Shown piece after piece: positions 26,225 through 35,413 of a stretch of 64,000 bases of DNA. The stretch lies in assembly GCF_000829515.1 (NCBI RefSeq), contig NZ_JXRR01000001.1, forward strand, positions 434,001 to 498,000. The letters run 5' to 3'. The stretch's first letter is position 1; each line of letters begins with the position of its first letter. The notes beneath the pieces were generated by a model. The model did no database searches, was not told the origin of the DNA, and worked only from the letters and a program-made list of their open reading frames with translations. The stretch comes from Jeotgalibacillus campisalis (GTDB taxonomy: Bacteria > Bacillota > Bacilli > Bacillales > Jeotgalibacillaceae). Both the position numbers and the translations under genes were made by a program.

Positions 26225-27252
26225 TAAAGCCATCGATTTATCCCATATTATCAGGAAGAACGAAACGAAAAAGACGATTTTTATTCGTCACTACCCTTTT
26301 GTCTGTTATTGCCTTTGCTCTTTGCTCAACAATGCTGATGCTTGGCAATACTATCTACCCCGTCTCAGATGTGGTACGCGTACTGATGGGTGAGCAGGTT
26401 AGCGGAGCCTCCTTTGCGGTGGGAACGATCCGGCTGCCGAGAATGCTCGCAGGATTGTTTGCCGGATTTGCCTTTGGCGTGGCAGGACATGTCTTTCAAA
26501 CCATGCTCAGAAATCCGCTTGCGAATCCAAATGTGATTGGGATTACCGCCGGATCAAGTGCAGCTGCTGTCTTCAGCATCATCGTGCTGCAGGCAAGCAA
26601 TACGTTTACATCCATTGCGTCTATTGCAGGCGGACTCGTCACAGTGACCGTCATTTTTCTTTTATCAAGAAGCACTTCTTTTTCCGTCGGCCGGTTAATA
26701 CTAATCGGAATTGGGATTCAGGCGATGCTAAATGCGGTTGTCTCCTATTTGCTGCTGATTGGCCAGCAGCATGATATCCCAACGGCCATGAGGTGGCTGA
26801 CCGGCAGTTTGAACGGAGCGAAAATGGAAGGTCTTTATCCACTTATCCTTACCGTGCTGATCTTTGCACCGATCATTATTGCACTTGGAAAACGACTCGA
26901 TATGCTCGAGCTTGGCGAACAGGCAGCCACCTCTCTTGGCATTGATACAGATAGAACGCGATTATTCCTTGTTGTCAGCTCTGTCCTGATTATTGCGCTC
27001 GCTACTGCTGTGACAGGACCGATCGCCTTCATTGCCTTCCTTTCCGGCCCGATTGCAAAACGACTCGTGGGTGCCGGCTTTTCAGGCATCGTCCCGGCAG
27101 GCCTGGTTGGCATTATATTAGTCCTGGCGTCCGATCTTGTCGGGCAATTCGCCTTTACAGCGAGATATCCAGTCGGGGTGATAACTGGAATTATTGGCGC
27201 ACCATACCTGATCTACTTGCTTATCAGAATGAATCAAAAAGGAGACTTATAA
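26221..27252 (+). CDS. FecCD-family siderophore permease, second subunit
   Basis: A 343-residue paralogue of the preceding gene. It has RLPRMLAGLFAGFAFGVAGHVFQTMLRNPLANPNVIG, the coupling loop LELGEQAATSLGI and GPIAFIAFLSGPIAKRLVG. It starts with an ATGA overlap and ends overlapping the ATPase start by 1 base, so the three cytoplasmic-side subunits are translationally coupled. Confidence 0.93.
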   Translation: MIKPSIYPILSGRTKRKRRFLFVTTLLSVIAFALCSTMLMLGNTIYPVSDVVRVLMGEQVSGASFAVGTIRLPRMLAGLFAGFAFGVAGHVFQTMLRNPLANPNVIGITAGSSAAAVFSIIVLQASNTFTSIASIAGGLVTVTVIFLLSRSTSFSVGRLILIGIGIQAMLNAVVSYLLLIGQQHDIPTAMRWLTGSLNGAKMEGLYPLILTVLIFAPIIIALGKRLDMLELGEQAATSLGIDTDRTRLFLVVSSVLIIALATAVTGPIAFIAFLSGPIAKRLVGAGFSGIVPAGLVGIILVLASDLVGQFAFTARYPVGVITGIIGAPYLIYLLIRMNQKGDL

Positions 27253-28070
27253 TGAAATCGACACATGCTTTCAAAGCGGACCATATCACTGCCGGATACG
27301 ACCAGACGACGATTCTTCATGATGTAAATGTTTCCATTCCAAGCAACAAAATCAGTATTATCATCGGTGCAAATGGCTGCGGGAAATCCACCCTGCTTAA
27401 AACAATGGCGAGACTGATCAAGCCTGTTTCCGGACAAGTGACGATCGGAGGAAAACCGATTCACAAAATCCCGTCTAAACAGTTAGCGCGGGTATTGGGG
27501 CTTCTGCCGCAAACCCCGATCGTGCCAGAAGGCATCACCGTTGCAGATCTCGTTGGCCGGGGAAGATATCCGCATCAGAAATTTTTAAAAGGCTGGTCTA
27601 AGGAAGATTACGAAGCGGTAAGCGAAGCCATGGAAATCATGAACATCACTGAATTTGCCGACCGTCATATCGACGAACTATCAGGCGGCCAAAGACAGCG
27701 TGTCTGGATCGCTATGGCACTGGCCCAGCAGACAGATATTCTATTCCTTGACGAACCAACCACGTATCTCGACATCACCTATCAGGTTGAAATACTGGAT
27801 CTTTTAACGGACTTGAACCGGAAATACGGCACCACGATCGTTATGGTGCTTCACGATATCAACCTGTCTGCGCGCTATGCTGATCATATCTTTGCACTCC
27901 ATGAAGGACAGCTCGTTGCAGAAGGACAGCCTTCCAAGATTGTGACCAGCTCATTAATTGAAAGCATCTTTGGTCTGCACTGCACTGTCATCAACGACCC
28001 GATCTCCGGATCACCTTACGTCATCCCGATTGGACGGCACCACTCCTCCAAGCTGAGAAAGCATTCCTAA
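27252..28070 (+). CDS. Siderophore ABC transporter ATPase (FecE/YusV-like)
   Basis: A 272-residue ABC ATPase: Walker A GANGCGKST (about residues 38-46), Q-loop LLPQTP, signature LSGGQRQR, Walker B ILFLDEPT and H-loop MVLHDINLSARYADHI. The pattern is that of ferrisiderophore importers, which have a PQ.P instead of a longer Q-loop. Last gene of the operon, followed by a strong terminator. Confidence 0.93.
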   Translation: MKSTHAFKADHITAGYDQTTILHDVNVSIPSNKISIIIGANGCGKSTLLKTMARLIKPVSGQVTIGGKPIHKIPSKQLARVLGLLPQTPIVPEGITVADLVGRGRYPHQKFLKGWSKEDYEAVSEAMEIMNITEFADRHIDELSGGQRQRVWIAMALAQQTDILFLDEPTTYLDITYQVEILDLLTDLNRKYGTTIVMVLHDINLSARYADHIFALHEGQLVAEGQPSKIVTSSLIESIFGLHCTVINDPISGSPYVIPIGRHHSSKLRKHS

Positions 28071-28077
28071 GAAAAGA

Positions 28078-28137
28078 AAATCCCGCCACAGATCGTGAAA
28101 AGGCACACTCCTTTTTACGATCTGCAGCGGGATTTTT
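28078..28137 (+). terminator. Terminator of the siderophore operon
   Basis: AAATCCCGC..CAGATCGT pairs with ACGATCTG..GCGGGATTT, then TTTTTT. The long imperfect stem has a loop containing AAAAGGCACACTCC. Confidence 0.85.
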
Positions 28138-28306
28138 TTAAGAAAAGCTCGAAATTACAGATACTCTTTTTGAGACCAGGCAAATATGAAAGCAACAAAA
28201 AGGCTCCCTTTGAAAAGATATAAAGATTATTGTTTAATAAGTAATTTTCAATTTTAATTTCTACTATTCAAAAATATGTTAAGTTTGGTAGTGAGGTGAT
28301 TTAGTT

Positions 28307-28669
28307 TTGTGGTCTATTTTTCTATTTGGTCTATCCTTACTTATTGCAATCTGTGTTGTAATTCTCCTGACTGTACCTGCTATTTTTGTATATAAGTTTT
28401 TATTGAAAAAAATCCATCCTCTTTACTCTTTATTACTTTTAGTATATCCAGTTATACTATACGTTTTTGGTAATAGGCTTGTGGATTATGGAGAAAAGTT
28501 AAATCTACAAGATTTAACGTCTCGAATGGAACAAGGTGAAGACACGCATATCTTTTCTATAGACGCGGGTACTTCGTCAGTTTTTTGGGGTTATAGTTTT
28601 CTAATTGGTGCAGTGACGGTTGTATTTGTGGTTTTAGTGATTATTATTTTAAGATTTATTAAAAAATAA
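28307..28669 (+). CDS. Hypothetical membrane protein, TTG start
   Basis: A 120-residue protein with three hydrophobic segments (about residues 4-32, 38-54 and 93-117). I place the start at TTG 28307, with GAGGTGAT 6 bases upstream. The middle is a short polar stretch (NRLVDYGEKLNLQDL...). No family recognised. Lower GC than its neighbours. Confidence 0.55.
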   Translation: MWSIFLFGLSLLIAICVVILLTVPAIFVYKFLLKKIHPLYSLLLLVYPVILYVFGNRLVDYGEKLNLQDLTSRMEQGEDTHIFSIDAGTSSVFWGYSFLIGAVTVVFVVLVIIILRFIKK

Positions 28670-29055
28670 GTTAGTAGAAGTTGTGTAAAAAAGGCTTTAA
28701 ATTTTCTAGAAGGTGCTGAAGAATTTGTAGCCTGATTCATTTTATCAACTAATGCTGAACGCTCTTCTTCACTCAGGTTATCCCCCCGACAGGGCAGCTG
28801 CGAAAGCATCAAAAGGGCTCATCTCCCACCACGAAAGAAAGCCTCCGCCTGCAGCGGAAATGAACCGGTCCCTCTTTACTAAAAACCTAAAAAAAGAAAA
28901 CTTTACTAGTGCAAGTATCTTTTTACGATCATCTTAAACAGAATAGGTTCGTTGGAGCAGAAGGCGGGGACAGCAAGCTTGTACTCAAAATATTCAGCGC
29001 TGATATACGAAGCTTGGGATCAAATTGATCCCGTTTCAGTATCCTCATGAGGCTT
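28670..29055. other. Intergenic region with a repeat-like block
   Basis: No convincing gene. 28836-28884 (CCTCCGCCTGCAGCGGAAATG followed by AACCGGTC) resembles a short inverted piece of the GC-rich repeat seen at 11.2 and 61 kb. A palindrome GGGATCAAATTGATCCC (29015-29031) lies just downstream of nadR on the minus strand but lacks a U-run. A 73-residue minus-strand frame has a protein-like stretch (DNLSEEERSALVDKMNQ), perhaps a remnant. Confidence 0.4.
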
Positions 29056-30090
29056 CTATTTCAACAGCAGCTTATTTATATAATGCATACTTTTTTCTAA
29101 TCTTTCTTGATAATTTCCTTGAATACTATGATAGGAAATATGATGTTCTTCAAGTAAGCTCTTTAAAAGCGTATTGTTTTCTTCTCGAACTTGTTGTTCA
29201 CCGAAAGAACGTGTGCCATCGTCTACCCATTCTACATCAGGCTCAAGGAACAGCCATAAATCATACTGTTGAAGTTTGGCGACTTCATCTAACACAGGCT
29301 GTCTGACCCCTAAATAGGCCAGGGAGAAAAACTGCGTGACAATCGCTTCTGTATCAATAAAAAGGACCTTATTTGCTTTTTTAAGCTGCTCTTTTTCATA
29401 ATACTTATGTTCAAAAGCTATTTCCGGAAAATCCTGAGCCATTGTGATCCCTTCACACCCGCCAATTTTTTCATAGTACGTGCGGCCCCATTCTTCTACG
29501 TAAGCTGTATTATAAACGTTTGCTAAATTGCGAACTAATGTTGATTTACCACAGCTCTCCGTTCCGACAATTACAACCTTTTTAGTGAAATACGGTTTTA
29601 TAACCGCAGGGATCATATCCCAATGAGGCATTATGCCTTCCATCCTTATTCGTGTTGCTGAAATAGAGTACGTTTGCCGAGCGGCATCAAGAATCACATG
29701 CTTAGCTTCAGGATACAGTTTTTCAAAATAGGAAGTGTAAGCATCTTCAGAGCTGAAAACTGTATCTATTTCCTTCCCCACTGCGGCCCTGATTTCCTTT
29801 GCACCAAATTCCCAATCGGAAAATTGACCTGTCTGCTTTTCTTCGATCGCATGAACATGCACATGAGGAAGATCTTTAGTCAGCTGAGTCCACCAGCGTA
29901 ACCGAGTATAATGGGGAACATGAGGAATCTTTGCATTCTTTAAAAGAACATTTCTTTCATGTTCATCATCATAAGAAACGATTATACGTAATTCGTCCAC
30001 CATGGTACTTGCACGAGTCATTGAATATACATGACCCATATGAATAGGGTAGAATTTGCCGCCGTACATCCCTACTTTTCCAAGTGTCAT
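29056..30090 (-). CDS. nadR: NadR-like NMN adenylyltransferase / nicotinamide riboside kinase
   Basis: A 344-residue two-domain NAD salvage enzyme. The N-terminal NMN adenylyltransferase has GKFYPIHMGHV (nucleotide-binding HxGH, residues 17-20) and a SISATRIR motif. The C-terminal kinase (from about residue 170) has the P-loop GTESCGKSTL and FIDTEAIVTQFF. There is no N-terminal helix-turn-helix, so it is the enzyme-only form rather than the enterobacterial repressor. Its ATG overlaps the pnuC stop by one base (TGATG). Confidence 0.93.
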   Translation of the reverse strand: MTLGKVGMYGGKFYPIHMGHVYSMTRASTMVDELRIIVSYDDEHERNVLLKNAKIPHVPHYTRLRWWTQLTKDLPHVHVHAIEEKQTGQFSDWEFGAKEIRAAVGKEIDTVFSSEDAYTSYFEKLYPEAKHVILDAARQTYSISATRIRMEGIMPHWDMIPAVIKPYFTKKVVIVGTESCGKSTLVRNLANVYNTAYVEEWGRTYYEKIGGCEGITMAQDFPEIAFEHKYYEKEQLKKANKVLFIDTEAIVTQFFSLAYLGVRQPVLDEVAKLQQYDLWLFLEPDVEWVDDGTRSFGEQQVREENNTLLKSLLEEHHISYHSIQGNYQERLEKSMHYINKLLLK

Positions 30091-30779
30091 CAGAGTACCT
30101 CCTGTTTCTTCGCCATCTTAACCCAATTGATATAACCATAGATACTGTTAATCAGAAATGCAGTCCACATTACAAGGATGGTATAGTCATTTCCTCCAGT
30201 CGAGATAAGAACAGTAAGCCACATTATAATAGACAGGACATTAACTGCAATCCACATCAGCCATTGCTCTGCAAAACGATAGAGCATTAAGATTTGAGCG
30301 GTAATAGACAAGACATTCGTTGCTGAATCAAGTTCCACGCTGCGTCCACCGATTGTTTTTAGCAAAATAGCATACAATACTGTGGCTGCGATCATAGCAG
30401 TAAGCGTCACACCCCATGCTTTTGCAGTCATTCGCTTCACAACAACATCTTCTCCGACCACACTGTCTTTGCTCCTGATTTTGTTTCTTTTCCACATATA
30501 AATTCCAATAAATTGAACAGGAAAATAAAACAATGCATTCAACATTGCCTCTCCATACAAACCATAGGTATAGGAAATATAAGCATATGTAGAAGCTTGA
30601 ATCATTCCAAAGTAATAATTGCTGATCTTTCCTTTAGCAACTAAAACAACACAAAACATCCCTGCAATCGAACTGATTAGTCCAAGGAGTGTGTCATCCC
30701 AGGCAAAAAATAGTGACAAATTGACTGCTGTGAACACTGCAAGCCATAGCTTTTCAAACAAAGTCCAGTCTTTGAACAA
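30090..30779 (-). CDS. pnuC: Nicotinamide riboside transporter PnuC
   Basis: A 229-residue membrane protein with seven predicted helices and PnuC family motifs: SNYYFGMIQASTYAYISY, LYGEAMLNALFYFPVQFIGIYMW, and a C-terminal Q-W-MWIAVNVLSIIMW with conserved tryptophans. It takes up nicotinamide riboside, which NadR phosphorylates to trap it. The start is TTG 30779 (AAGG 8 bases upstream); an in-frame stop lies shortly before, so no other normal start is available. Confidence 0.93.
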   Translation of the reverse strand: MFKDWTLFEKLWLAVFTAVNLSLFFAWDDTLLGLISSIAGMFCVVLVAKGKISNYYFGMIQASTYAYISYTYGLYGEAMLNALFYFPVQFIGIYMWKRNKIRSKDSVVGEDVVVKRMTAKAWGVTLTAMIAATVLYAILLKTIGGRSVELDSATNVLSITAQILMLYRFAEQWLMWIAVNVLSIIMWLTVLISTGGNDYTILVMWTAFLINSIYGYINWVKMAKKQEVL

Positions 30780-30833
30780 TACAATCGCCTTCTATTCCTA
30801 TGATTTTACTGTGAAACAGACCTTTTCAGACAA

Positions 30834-30866
30834 TAAAAAAGGCATTACTGCAGCCAGTAATACCCC
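30834..30866 (-). terminator. Terminator of the YiaAB-domain gene
   Basis: Minus strand GGTATTACTG, GCTG loop, CAGTAATGCC, then TTTTTTT, about 10 bases past the stop at 30873. On the other strand the same hairpin precedes pnuC. Confidence 0.85.
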
Positions 30867-30872
30867 CTGCTA

Positions 30873-31346
30873 TTAATCTCTTTGTCTCGCAACCTGGGTA
30901 TCGCGAATATTTTTCTGAATCGTAATGGCCGCAAATAAGCTCAGAACAAAAGCCATGCCGTAAAATCCTTTTTCGCTTAAGATAATACTTCCGGCATTAA
31001 AAAGTCCGATCGCCATTAAAGAAATGGCTACAATGACAGCAAACCAGCTGAGTCCGTAATAAATGCCGGAAACCGGGATATCTTCTTCCCTGTCCCTTAC
31101 CGCTTTCTGCAAGGATACCGCTGCATACAGTCCGAAGATTAATACAGCAAAATAATAACCCTTCTCATTCAGCTCCATCGCAGCATTAAACAACCCGATC
31201 AAATAAGCAGATGCCCCTACGACAAGCGCAGCCCAGCTTGCTCCTTTAAATGCGGCAGTCGGCTCCCCTTCTTTTCTTTCCACCTTGTTCTTTGGCTTTT
31301 TTTCTTCATCGCTCGTCAAAAACGCATTTTCATTAACCTCAGCCAT
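30873..31346 (-). CDS. YiaA/YiaB two-helix-domain membrane protein
   Basis: A 157-residue protein with an acidic N-terminus (residues 1-35) and two repeated YiaAB modules: SAYLIGLFNAAMELNEKGYYFAVLIFGLYAAVSLQKAVRD and SLMAIGLFNAGSIILSEKGFYGMAFVLSLFAAITIQKNIRD. Each has two membrane helices. Function unknown; in other bacteria family members respond to stress. I take ATG 31346 (GGGGAG upstream) rather than the 29-codon longer frame. Confidence 0.85.
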   Translation of the reverse strand: MAEVNENAFLTSDEEKKPKNKVERKEGEPTAAFKGASWAALVVGASAYLIGLFNAAMELNEKGYYFAVLIFGLYAAVSLQKAVRDREEDIPVSGIYYGLSWFAVIVAISLMAIGLFNAGSIILSEKGFYGMAFVLSLFAAITIQKNIRDTQVARQRD

Positions 31347-31460
31347 TTCCCGCTCCCCTTTTCTGTCTTTATACAGTTGCCATACAAACACATTATAGCA
31401 ATTATTGACAGACCTGTGACATTTGAATGACACTTTATTTTTTTACTCCTACTGTTTTAT

Positions 31461-31520
31461 CATTAGCGATACCATTCTATGGTTGTTTTCAAGGAAATAA
31501 AAGGAATCCATAAATTCCAC
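31461..31520 (+). repeat. 60-bp direct repeat, left copy
   Basis: Sixty bases identical to 34245-34304, same orientation. The right copy lies inside the gene at 34077-34736; this left copy lies in noncoding sequence upstream of the P-type ATPase. The 2784-base unit thus contains the ATPase and its regulatory region. Confidence 0.95.
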
Positions 31521-31674
31521 TCCAAAGGTTATTTATTATTACCTGTATCGATACGAGACCTTAAAATCCCTGATGGCTAATTCTTTATTGAATGAAAGTA
31601 TCAATCTCTCCGGGTGTTAGCAAAGTTTTTATAACACTTTTAATTATCCATCATAGAATAAGATAATAAAGGAT

Positions 31675-31702
31675 TTGCAAACAATAAAACGAGTGATATA
31701 AT
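31675..31702 (+). promoter_or_regulatory. Promoter of the metal ATPase gene
   Basis: TTGCAA (31675-31680), a 16-base spacer and TATAAT (31697-31702), 150 bases upstream of the start codon. The leader between them contains a small GC-rich stem. Confidence 0.7.
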
Positions 31703-31715
31703 ACTATTGATTAAG

Positions 31716-31730
31716 TAATAATTATTATAA
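31716..31730 (+). promoter_or_regulatory. PerR-type box
   Basis: TAATAATTATTATAA matches the Bacillus PerR 7-1-7 consensus TTATAATNATTATAA in 13 of 14 defined positions and lies 14 bases downstream of the -10 element. Bacillus zosA is a PerR-regulated gene, which fits the gene downstream. Fur and Zur boxes are close in form, so PerR is the best but not the only candidate. Confidence 0.75.
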
Positions 31731-31852
31731 ATAATACATTTTTGCTGCTTTTCCCACGGGAGAGGCAACTTTCCTTGTTTTAGGAGGGAAACGAGGTTGA
31801 TTATTATTCTCAATTAAAGATTATAATTGAAACTACAAAGGAGTGAATCACG

Positions 31853-33748
31853 ATGCAATCAGAATTAATGAACTTTTCATCTCAAAAGCGACTCTTGTTC
31901 CTTCTGCCGCATATCGAGTTACTGGCAGCTTTATTAAGCGGGGCTTTAATCTTAACTGCCTGGTATGTAAGTCAACAAAATGAGACAGTATCAATTGTGC
32001 TTTACCTCCTGGCTTTTGTCATTGGCGGCTTTGCTAAAGCGAAAGAAGGAATCAAAGCTACCATCGAAGACAAAGAGTTAAATGTGGAAATGCTGATGAT
32101 TTTTGCTGCTATTGGGTCAGCTATTATCGGCTATTGGACAGAAGGTGCCATTTTAATTTTTATTTTTGCAGTAAGCGGTGCCTTAGAGACATATACAATG
32201 AATAAAACACAAAAAGAAATTTCATCTTTGATGGCCCTTCAACCGGATGAAGCATGGAGACTGAACGGGAATGTTGAAGAACGAGTAGCTGTTTCTTCTC
32301 TTCGTGTTGGTGATCTGCTGGCGGTAAAACCAGGGGAAAGAATGCCAGCAGACGGTACAATTGTTAGAGGAATTACAACAATAGATGAAGCAGCATTTAC
32401 TGGAGAAGCCGTACCCGTTTCTAAAAAAAGCGAGGATGATGTTTTAGCTGGTACGGTTAACTTAACCGGTGCCATTACAATAAAAATGACAAAACAGACG
32501 AACGAAACGATGTTCCAAAAAATCATTGAACTCGTTCAGAATGCCCAAGCTGAAAGATCTCCCTCTCAATTATTTATTGAAACCTTTGAAGGAAAATATG
32601 TAAAGGGTGTGCTTATCGCTGTTGCCCTTATGATGCTTTTACCACATTACTTACTTGGATGGGGCTGGCAGGAGACATTTTATCGCGCCATGGTGTTATT
32701 GGTTGTCTCTTCTCCTTGTGCGCTAGTTGCATCCATCACGCCTGCTACCCTATCTGCAATCTCCAATGGAGCTAAGAAAGGAATTTTATTTAAAGGTGGT
32801 GTACACCTCGAAAACTTGTACCATGTAAAAGCGATTGCATTTGATAAAACCGGTACGCTGACAAAGGGAAAACCGGAAGTGACAAACTGGTTTATCCACT
32901 CTGATCAATCATACTATGAAACAATTTCAACCATTGCCATGATTGAAAATCAATCAAATCATCCGCTTGCTCAGTCCGTTGTTCGTTACGCAACAGAGCA
33001 AGGAGCAACCATCACAAATATGCCGGAAAAGCTCGAGGACATTGCGGGGTTCGGTGTAATGGCCTACGTTGATGCTGTCAAATGGCGCATTGGTAAGCCT
33101 TCTTGGTTTAACAATGTACCTGAATCCATCCAAACAGATTACAAGGCCCTTGCTCAAGAAGGAAAAACAATTGTCATGATTGAACGAAATAATGAGATCA
33201 TCGGCTATATTGCATTAAAAGACACATTACGCCAGGAAACAGTTGATGCAATCATTCAATTAAAAAAAGCTGGCATTGTAACGATTATGCTCACAGGTGA
33301 TAGTGAAGAAACAGCAGCAGCAATAGCCAAAGAAGCAACTTTAGACGACTATGCTGCGCAATGTCTTCCAAAAGATAAAGTAGAGAAAATCAAACAATTT
33401 AAAAAACAATATCGGACAGTTGCCATGGTTGGTGATGGCATTAATGACGCTCCAGCACTAGCAACTGCTTCAATCGGAATCGCAATGGGAGAAGGAACCG
33501 ATGTCGCCTTAGAAACAGCGGATATTATATTAATGAAAAATGACCTGCCCCGTATTGCGGAAGCGATCCGTTTGTCCCGTAAAATGCAGCGGGTTGTAAA
33601 ACAGAATGTTGTATTCAGTCTTAGTGTAATTATTTTACTCGTCGTATCAAATTTTTTACAAGTTGTTGATTTGCCTTTAGGTGTTATTGGGCACGAGGGC
33701 AGTACGATCTTAGTGATATTAAACGGTCTGCGCTTATTAAAAGCTTAA
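31853..33748 (+). CDS. ZosA-like heavy-metal P-type ATPase
   Basis: A 631-residue P1B ATPase without N-terminal metal-binding domains. In order: two membrane pairs, TGEAVPVSK in the actuator domain, the membrane metal site SSPCALVASITPATLSAISNG (SPC rather than CPC), the phosphorylation site DKTGTLTKG, NHPLAQSV (HP locus), MLTGDSEET and VGDGINDAPALATA. SPC with this flanking sequence is characteristic of Bacillus ZosA, a zinc importer induced by peroxide. A PerR-type box precedes it. The gene lies between two 60-base direct repeats. Start ATG 31853 has AAGGAG upstream. Confidence 0.9.
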   Translation: MQSELMNFSSQKRLLFLLPHIELLAALLSGALILTAWYVSQQNETVSIVLYLLAFVIGGFAKAKEGIKATIEDKELNVEMLMIFAAIGSAIIGYWTEGAILIFIFAVSGALETYTMNKTQKEISSLMALQPDEAWRLNGNVEERVAVSSLRVGDLLAVKPGERMPADGTIVRGITTIDEAAFTGEAVPVSKKSEDDVLAGTVNLTGAITIKMTKQTNETMFQKIIELVQNAQAERSPSQLFIETFEGKYVKGVLIAVALMMLLPHYLLGWGWQETFYRAMVLLVVSSPCALVASITPATLSAISNGAKKGILFKGGVHLENLYHVKAIAFDKTGTLTKGKPEVTNWFIHSDQSYYETISTIAMIENQSNHPLAQSVVRYATEQGATITNMPEKLEDIAGFGVMAYVDAVKWRIGKPSWFNNVPESIQTDYKALAQEGKTIVMIERNNEIIGYIALKDTLRQETVDAIIQLKKAGIVTIMLTGDSEETAAAIAKEATLDDYAAQCLPKDKVEKIKQFKKQYRTVAMVGDGINDAPALATASIGIAMGEGTDVALETADIILMKNDLPRIAEAIRLSRKMQRVVKQNVVFSLSVIILLVVSNFLQVVDLPLGVIGHEGSTILVILNGLRLLKA

Positions 33749-34076
33749 TTGAAAAAGAGCAGGCGTTACTCCTAAAGATTTAAACATTTGACGTTTATCA
33801 AGTTTTTTGCTTTGTGATTACGCTCTAGTTTTTAACTTATTTTCCTTTCAATCTCTCAGTTTTATTTAATTTACATGAAATAGAACTAAGGTGATTAAAA
33901 TTCTTTGACATGGTCAGCTCATACATCTGAGGGGTTATATAGGCAGAATGACAATAAATGAAAACATTTCGAGAAAGCGGTGTATTGCACGTCATTCATT
34001 TATCTTCCGGGGATATTGAATTATAAATCCCTGATATATATATTAAAAATCTTGCAACTGTATATACACCTACAGA
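33749..34076. other. Intergenic region downstream of the metal ATPase
   Basis: A/T-rich, with no convincing gene, hairpin terminator or repeat. A 23-codon frame from ATG 33960 (ending LSSGDIEL) is protein-like but has no ribosome binding site, and could be a remnant. Confidence 0.3.
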
Positions 34077-34736
34077 TTATAAATGAACCTGAACACCATT
34101 ACTTTGAATCAACTTAAGCTGAATGCCACTAGAGCTCCCCGAATCAGTAGGGTTGGGAATATCAGATACATCCAGCAGCTCCGTCATGTGAATGGACCTT
34201 TTTTCATTCGCTTCCATGGTGAACTTATATGGACCAGCAAGATTCATTAGCGATACCATTCTATGGTTGTTTTCAAGGAAATAAAAGGAATCCATAAATT
34301 CCACCTCAAACGTCACTTCTTCATTGCTTCGGTTATGCAAAACGAACGAGCATTCACCTTTTAGCACGTCTTCTTCAACCGTTTCAAAATAACATTCGCC
34401 CTCTTGATCATAGGAAACCGCCTTCACACCCGAAGCAAAGGTTTCCTGATAAGCAGTCATGAGCATACCCGGTAAAAAAGCGAACACAACCATCACCCCA
34501 ATGACGGATCGCACACGATATTTTTCCAAACCGCTAGCGAGTAGAATTAGACAGCCAATGAATACCACAGCTCCAATCGAACCCAATATAAAAGTTCCAT
34601 TGTGGTCTTGCACAGGAAAATTCATCACAGTAGTAGATGGCTGCAGTTTTCTTTCGTTTGGAATGATGAAATAGATAACGACGGAAAGACAAAACAGGAT
34701 AGCTGAACTGATTAGGAAGAACCTGTTTTTTATCAT
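34077..34736 (-). CDS. Hypothetical membrane protein with exported domain
   Basis: A 219-residue protein with three hydrophobic segments in the first 100 residues (about 6-24, 51-70 and 79-97), then an exported-looking domain with ECYFETVEEDVLKGECSF containing two cysteines and a beta-rich C-terminus. I chose ATG 34736 (AGGA 6 bases upstream) over the ATG 23 codons earlier, whose extension is a hydrophilic tail of the preceding gene's end. It overlaps no neighbour. Sixty bases of it (34245-34304) are duplicated at 31461. No family recognised. Confidence 0.5.
   Translation of the reverse strand: MIKNRFFLISSAILFCLSVVIYFIIPNERKLQPSTTVMNFPVQDHNGTFILGSIGAVVFIGCLILLASGLEKYRVRSVIGVMVVFAFLPGMLMTAYQETFASGVKAVSYDQEGECYFETVEEDVLKGECSFVLHNRSNEEVTFEVEFMDSFYFLENNHRMVSLMNLAGPYKFTMEANEKRSIHMTELLDVSDIPNPTDSGSSSGIQLKLIQSNGVQVHL
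34245..34304 (+). repeat. 60-bp direct repeat, right copy
   Basis: Identical to 31461-31520. This copy is inside the open frame at 34077-34736, so it is likely to be the original and the left copy the extra piece. Confidence 0.95.
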
Positions 34737-34801
34737 TGGATTCCTGCTTTCTGGGGCCTTTATCTCTTTCACAAAATTGTTGTTGGTGAATTCTAAAAAA
34801 A

Positions 34802-35413
34802 TCATATAATAATATAGTCATCATTCTTTAATTGCATAATAATCTTCTGTAAGTATCTTTCTCTATCATTAGGAATTCTAGGGTACGGATGATAATACAA
34901 ATGAGGATCTTTTGCTTTTATACCATAAACTTTTATATTACTTTCTTGAATATAAGAAAGCCATTGCTCTTTTAACTTTTTTAGTGAGTCACTTTTCTCA
35001 GTACTCCAAGCAAGTAACACCCACGGATGCTGTTCATCTCGAAACTTATTGATGACTTCTACATTACTAATTAAGGCTTCTTGTATCCAATTCTCTAATT
35101 TCACTGCGGCTTTTGAAGATGTATTTTGTAAAGAAAAAAGGTTATATATGTGGAAGCGACCATCTAAGGGGTTTTGATTGGATTGAGATAAAATCTCCAC
35201 TATGCGTATCATTGTTTTATCAAGGGTTATTTCCCCGGAAACCTCCGTGACCCCTATTTTTATAGTTTCATCTATTAACTTTGCTTTTCCCGGATTTAAC
35301 ATAATTATAGACCCAATTGAGTCACTAGAATTACTAAATTGAAGGTATGCTGACTTTCTACATATTTTACCATTACTTGTATGGTAGGTCCCAAAAGCTT
35401 TTACACTACTCAC
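34802..35413 (-). CDS. DUF1643-like protein
   Basis: A 203-residue soluble protein. It carries SIIMLNPGKAKLIDETI and RFHIYNLFSLQNTSS, which resemble the MLNPSxAD..DPT and NLF segments of DUF1643. A Pro-rich HPYPRIPND precedes the C-terminus. Function unknown; DUF1643 genes often occur in mobile or defence regions. The start is GTG 35413 behind AGGGGGG. It ends 66 bases before the next gene on the same strand. Confidence 0.6.
   Translation of the reverse strand: MSSVKAFGTYHTSNGKICRKSAYLQFSNSSDSIGSIIMLNPGKAKLIDETIKIGVTEVSGEITLDKTMIRIVEILSQSNQNPLDGRFHIYNLFSLQNTSSKAAVKLENWIQEALISNVEVINKFRDEQHPWVLLAWSTEKSDSLKKLKEQWLSYIQESNIKVYGIKAKDPHLYYHPYPRIPNDRERYLQKIIMQLKNDDYIII

Noticed and set aside
28591-28812. 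Minus-strand 73-residue ORF
   Set aside because: Overlaps the preceding plus-strand gene; only a short protein-like stretch and no ribosome binding site.
31740-31850. Metal riboswitch before the P-type ATPase
   Set aside because: The GC-rich leader (for example CCCACGGGAGAGG) does not match any riboswitch class I know; the PerR-like box explains regulation better.
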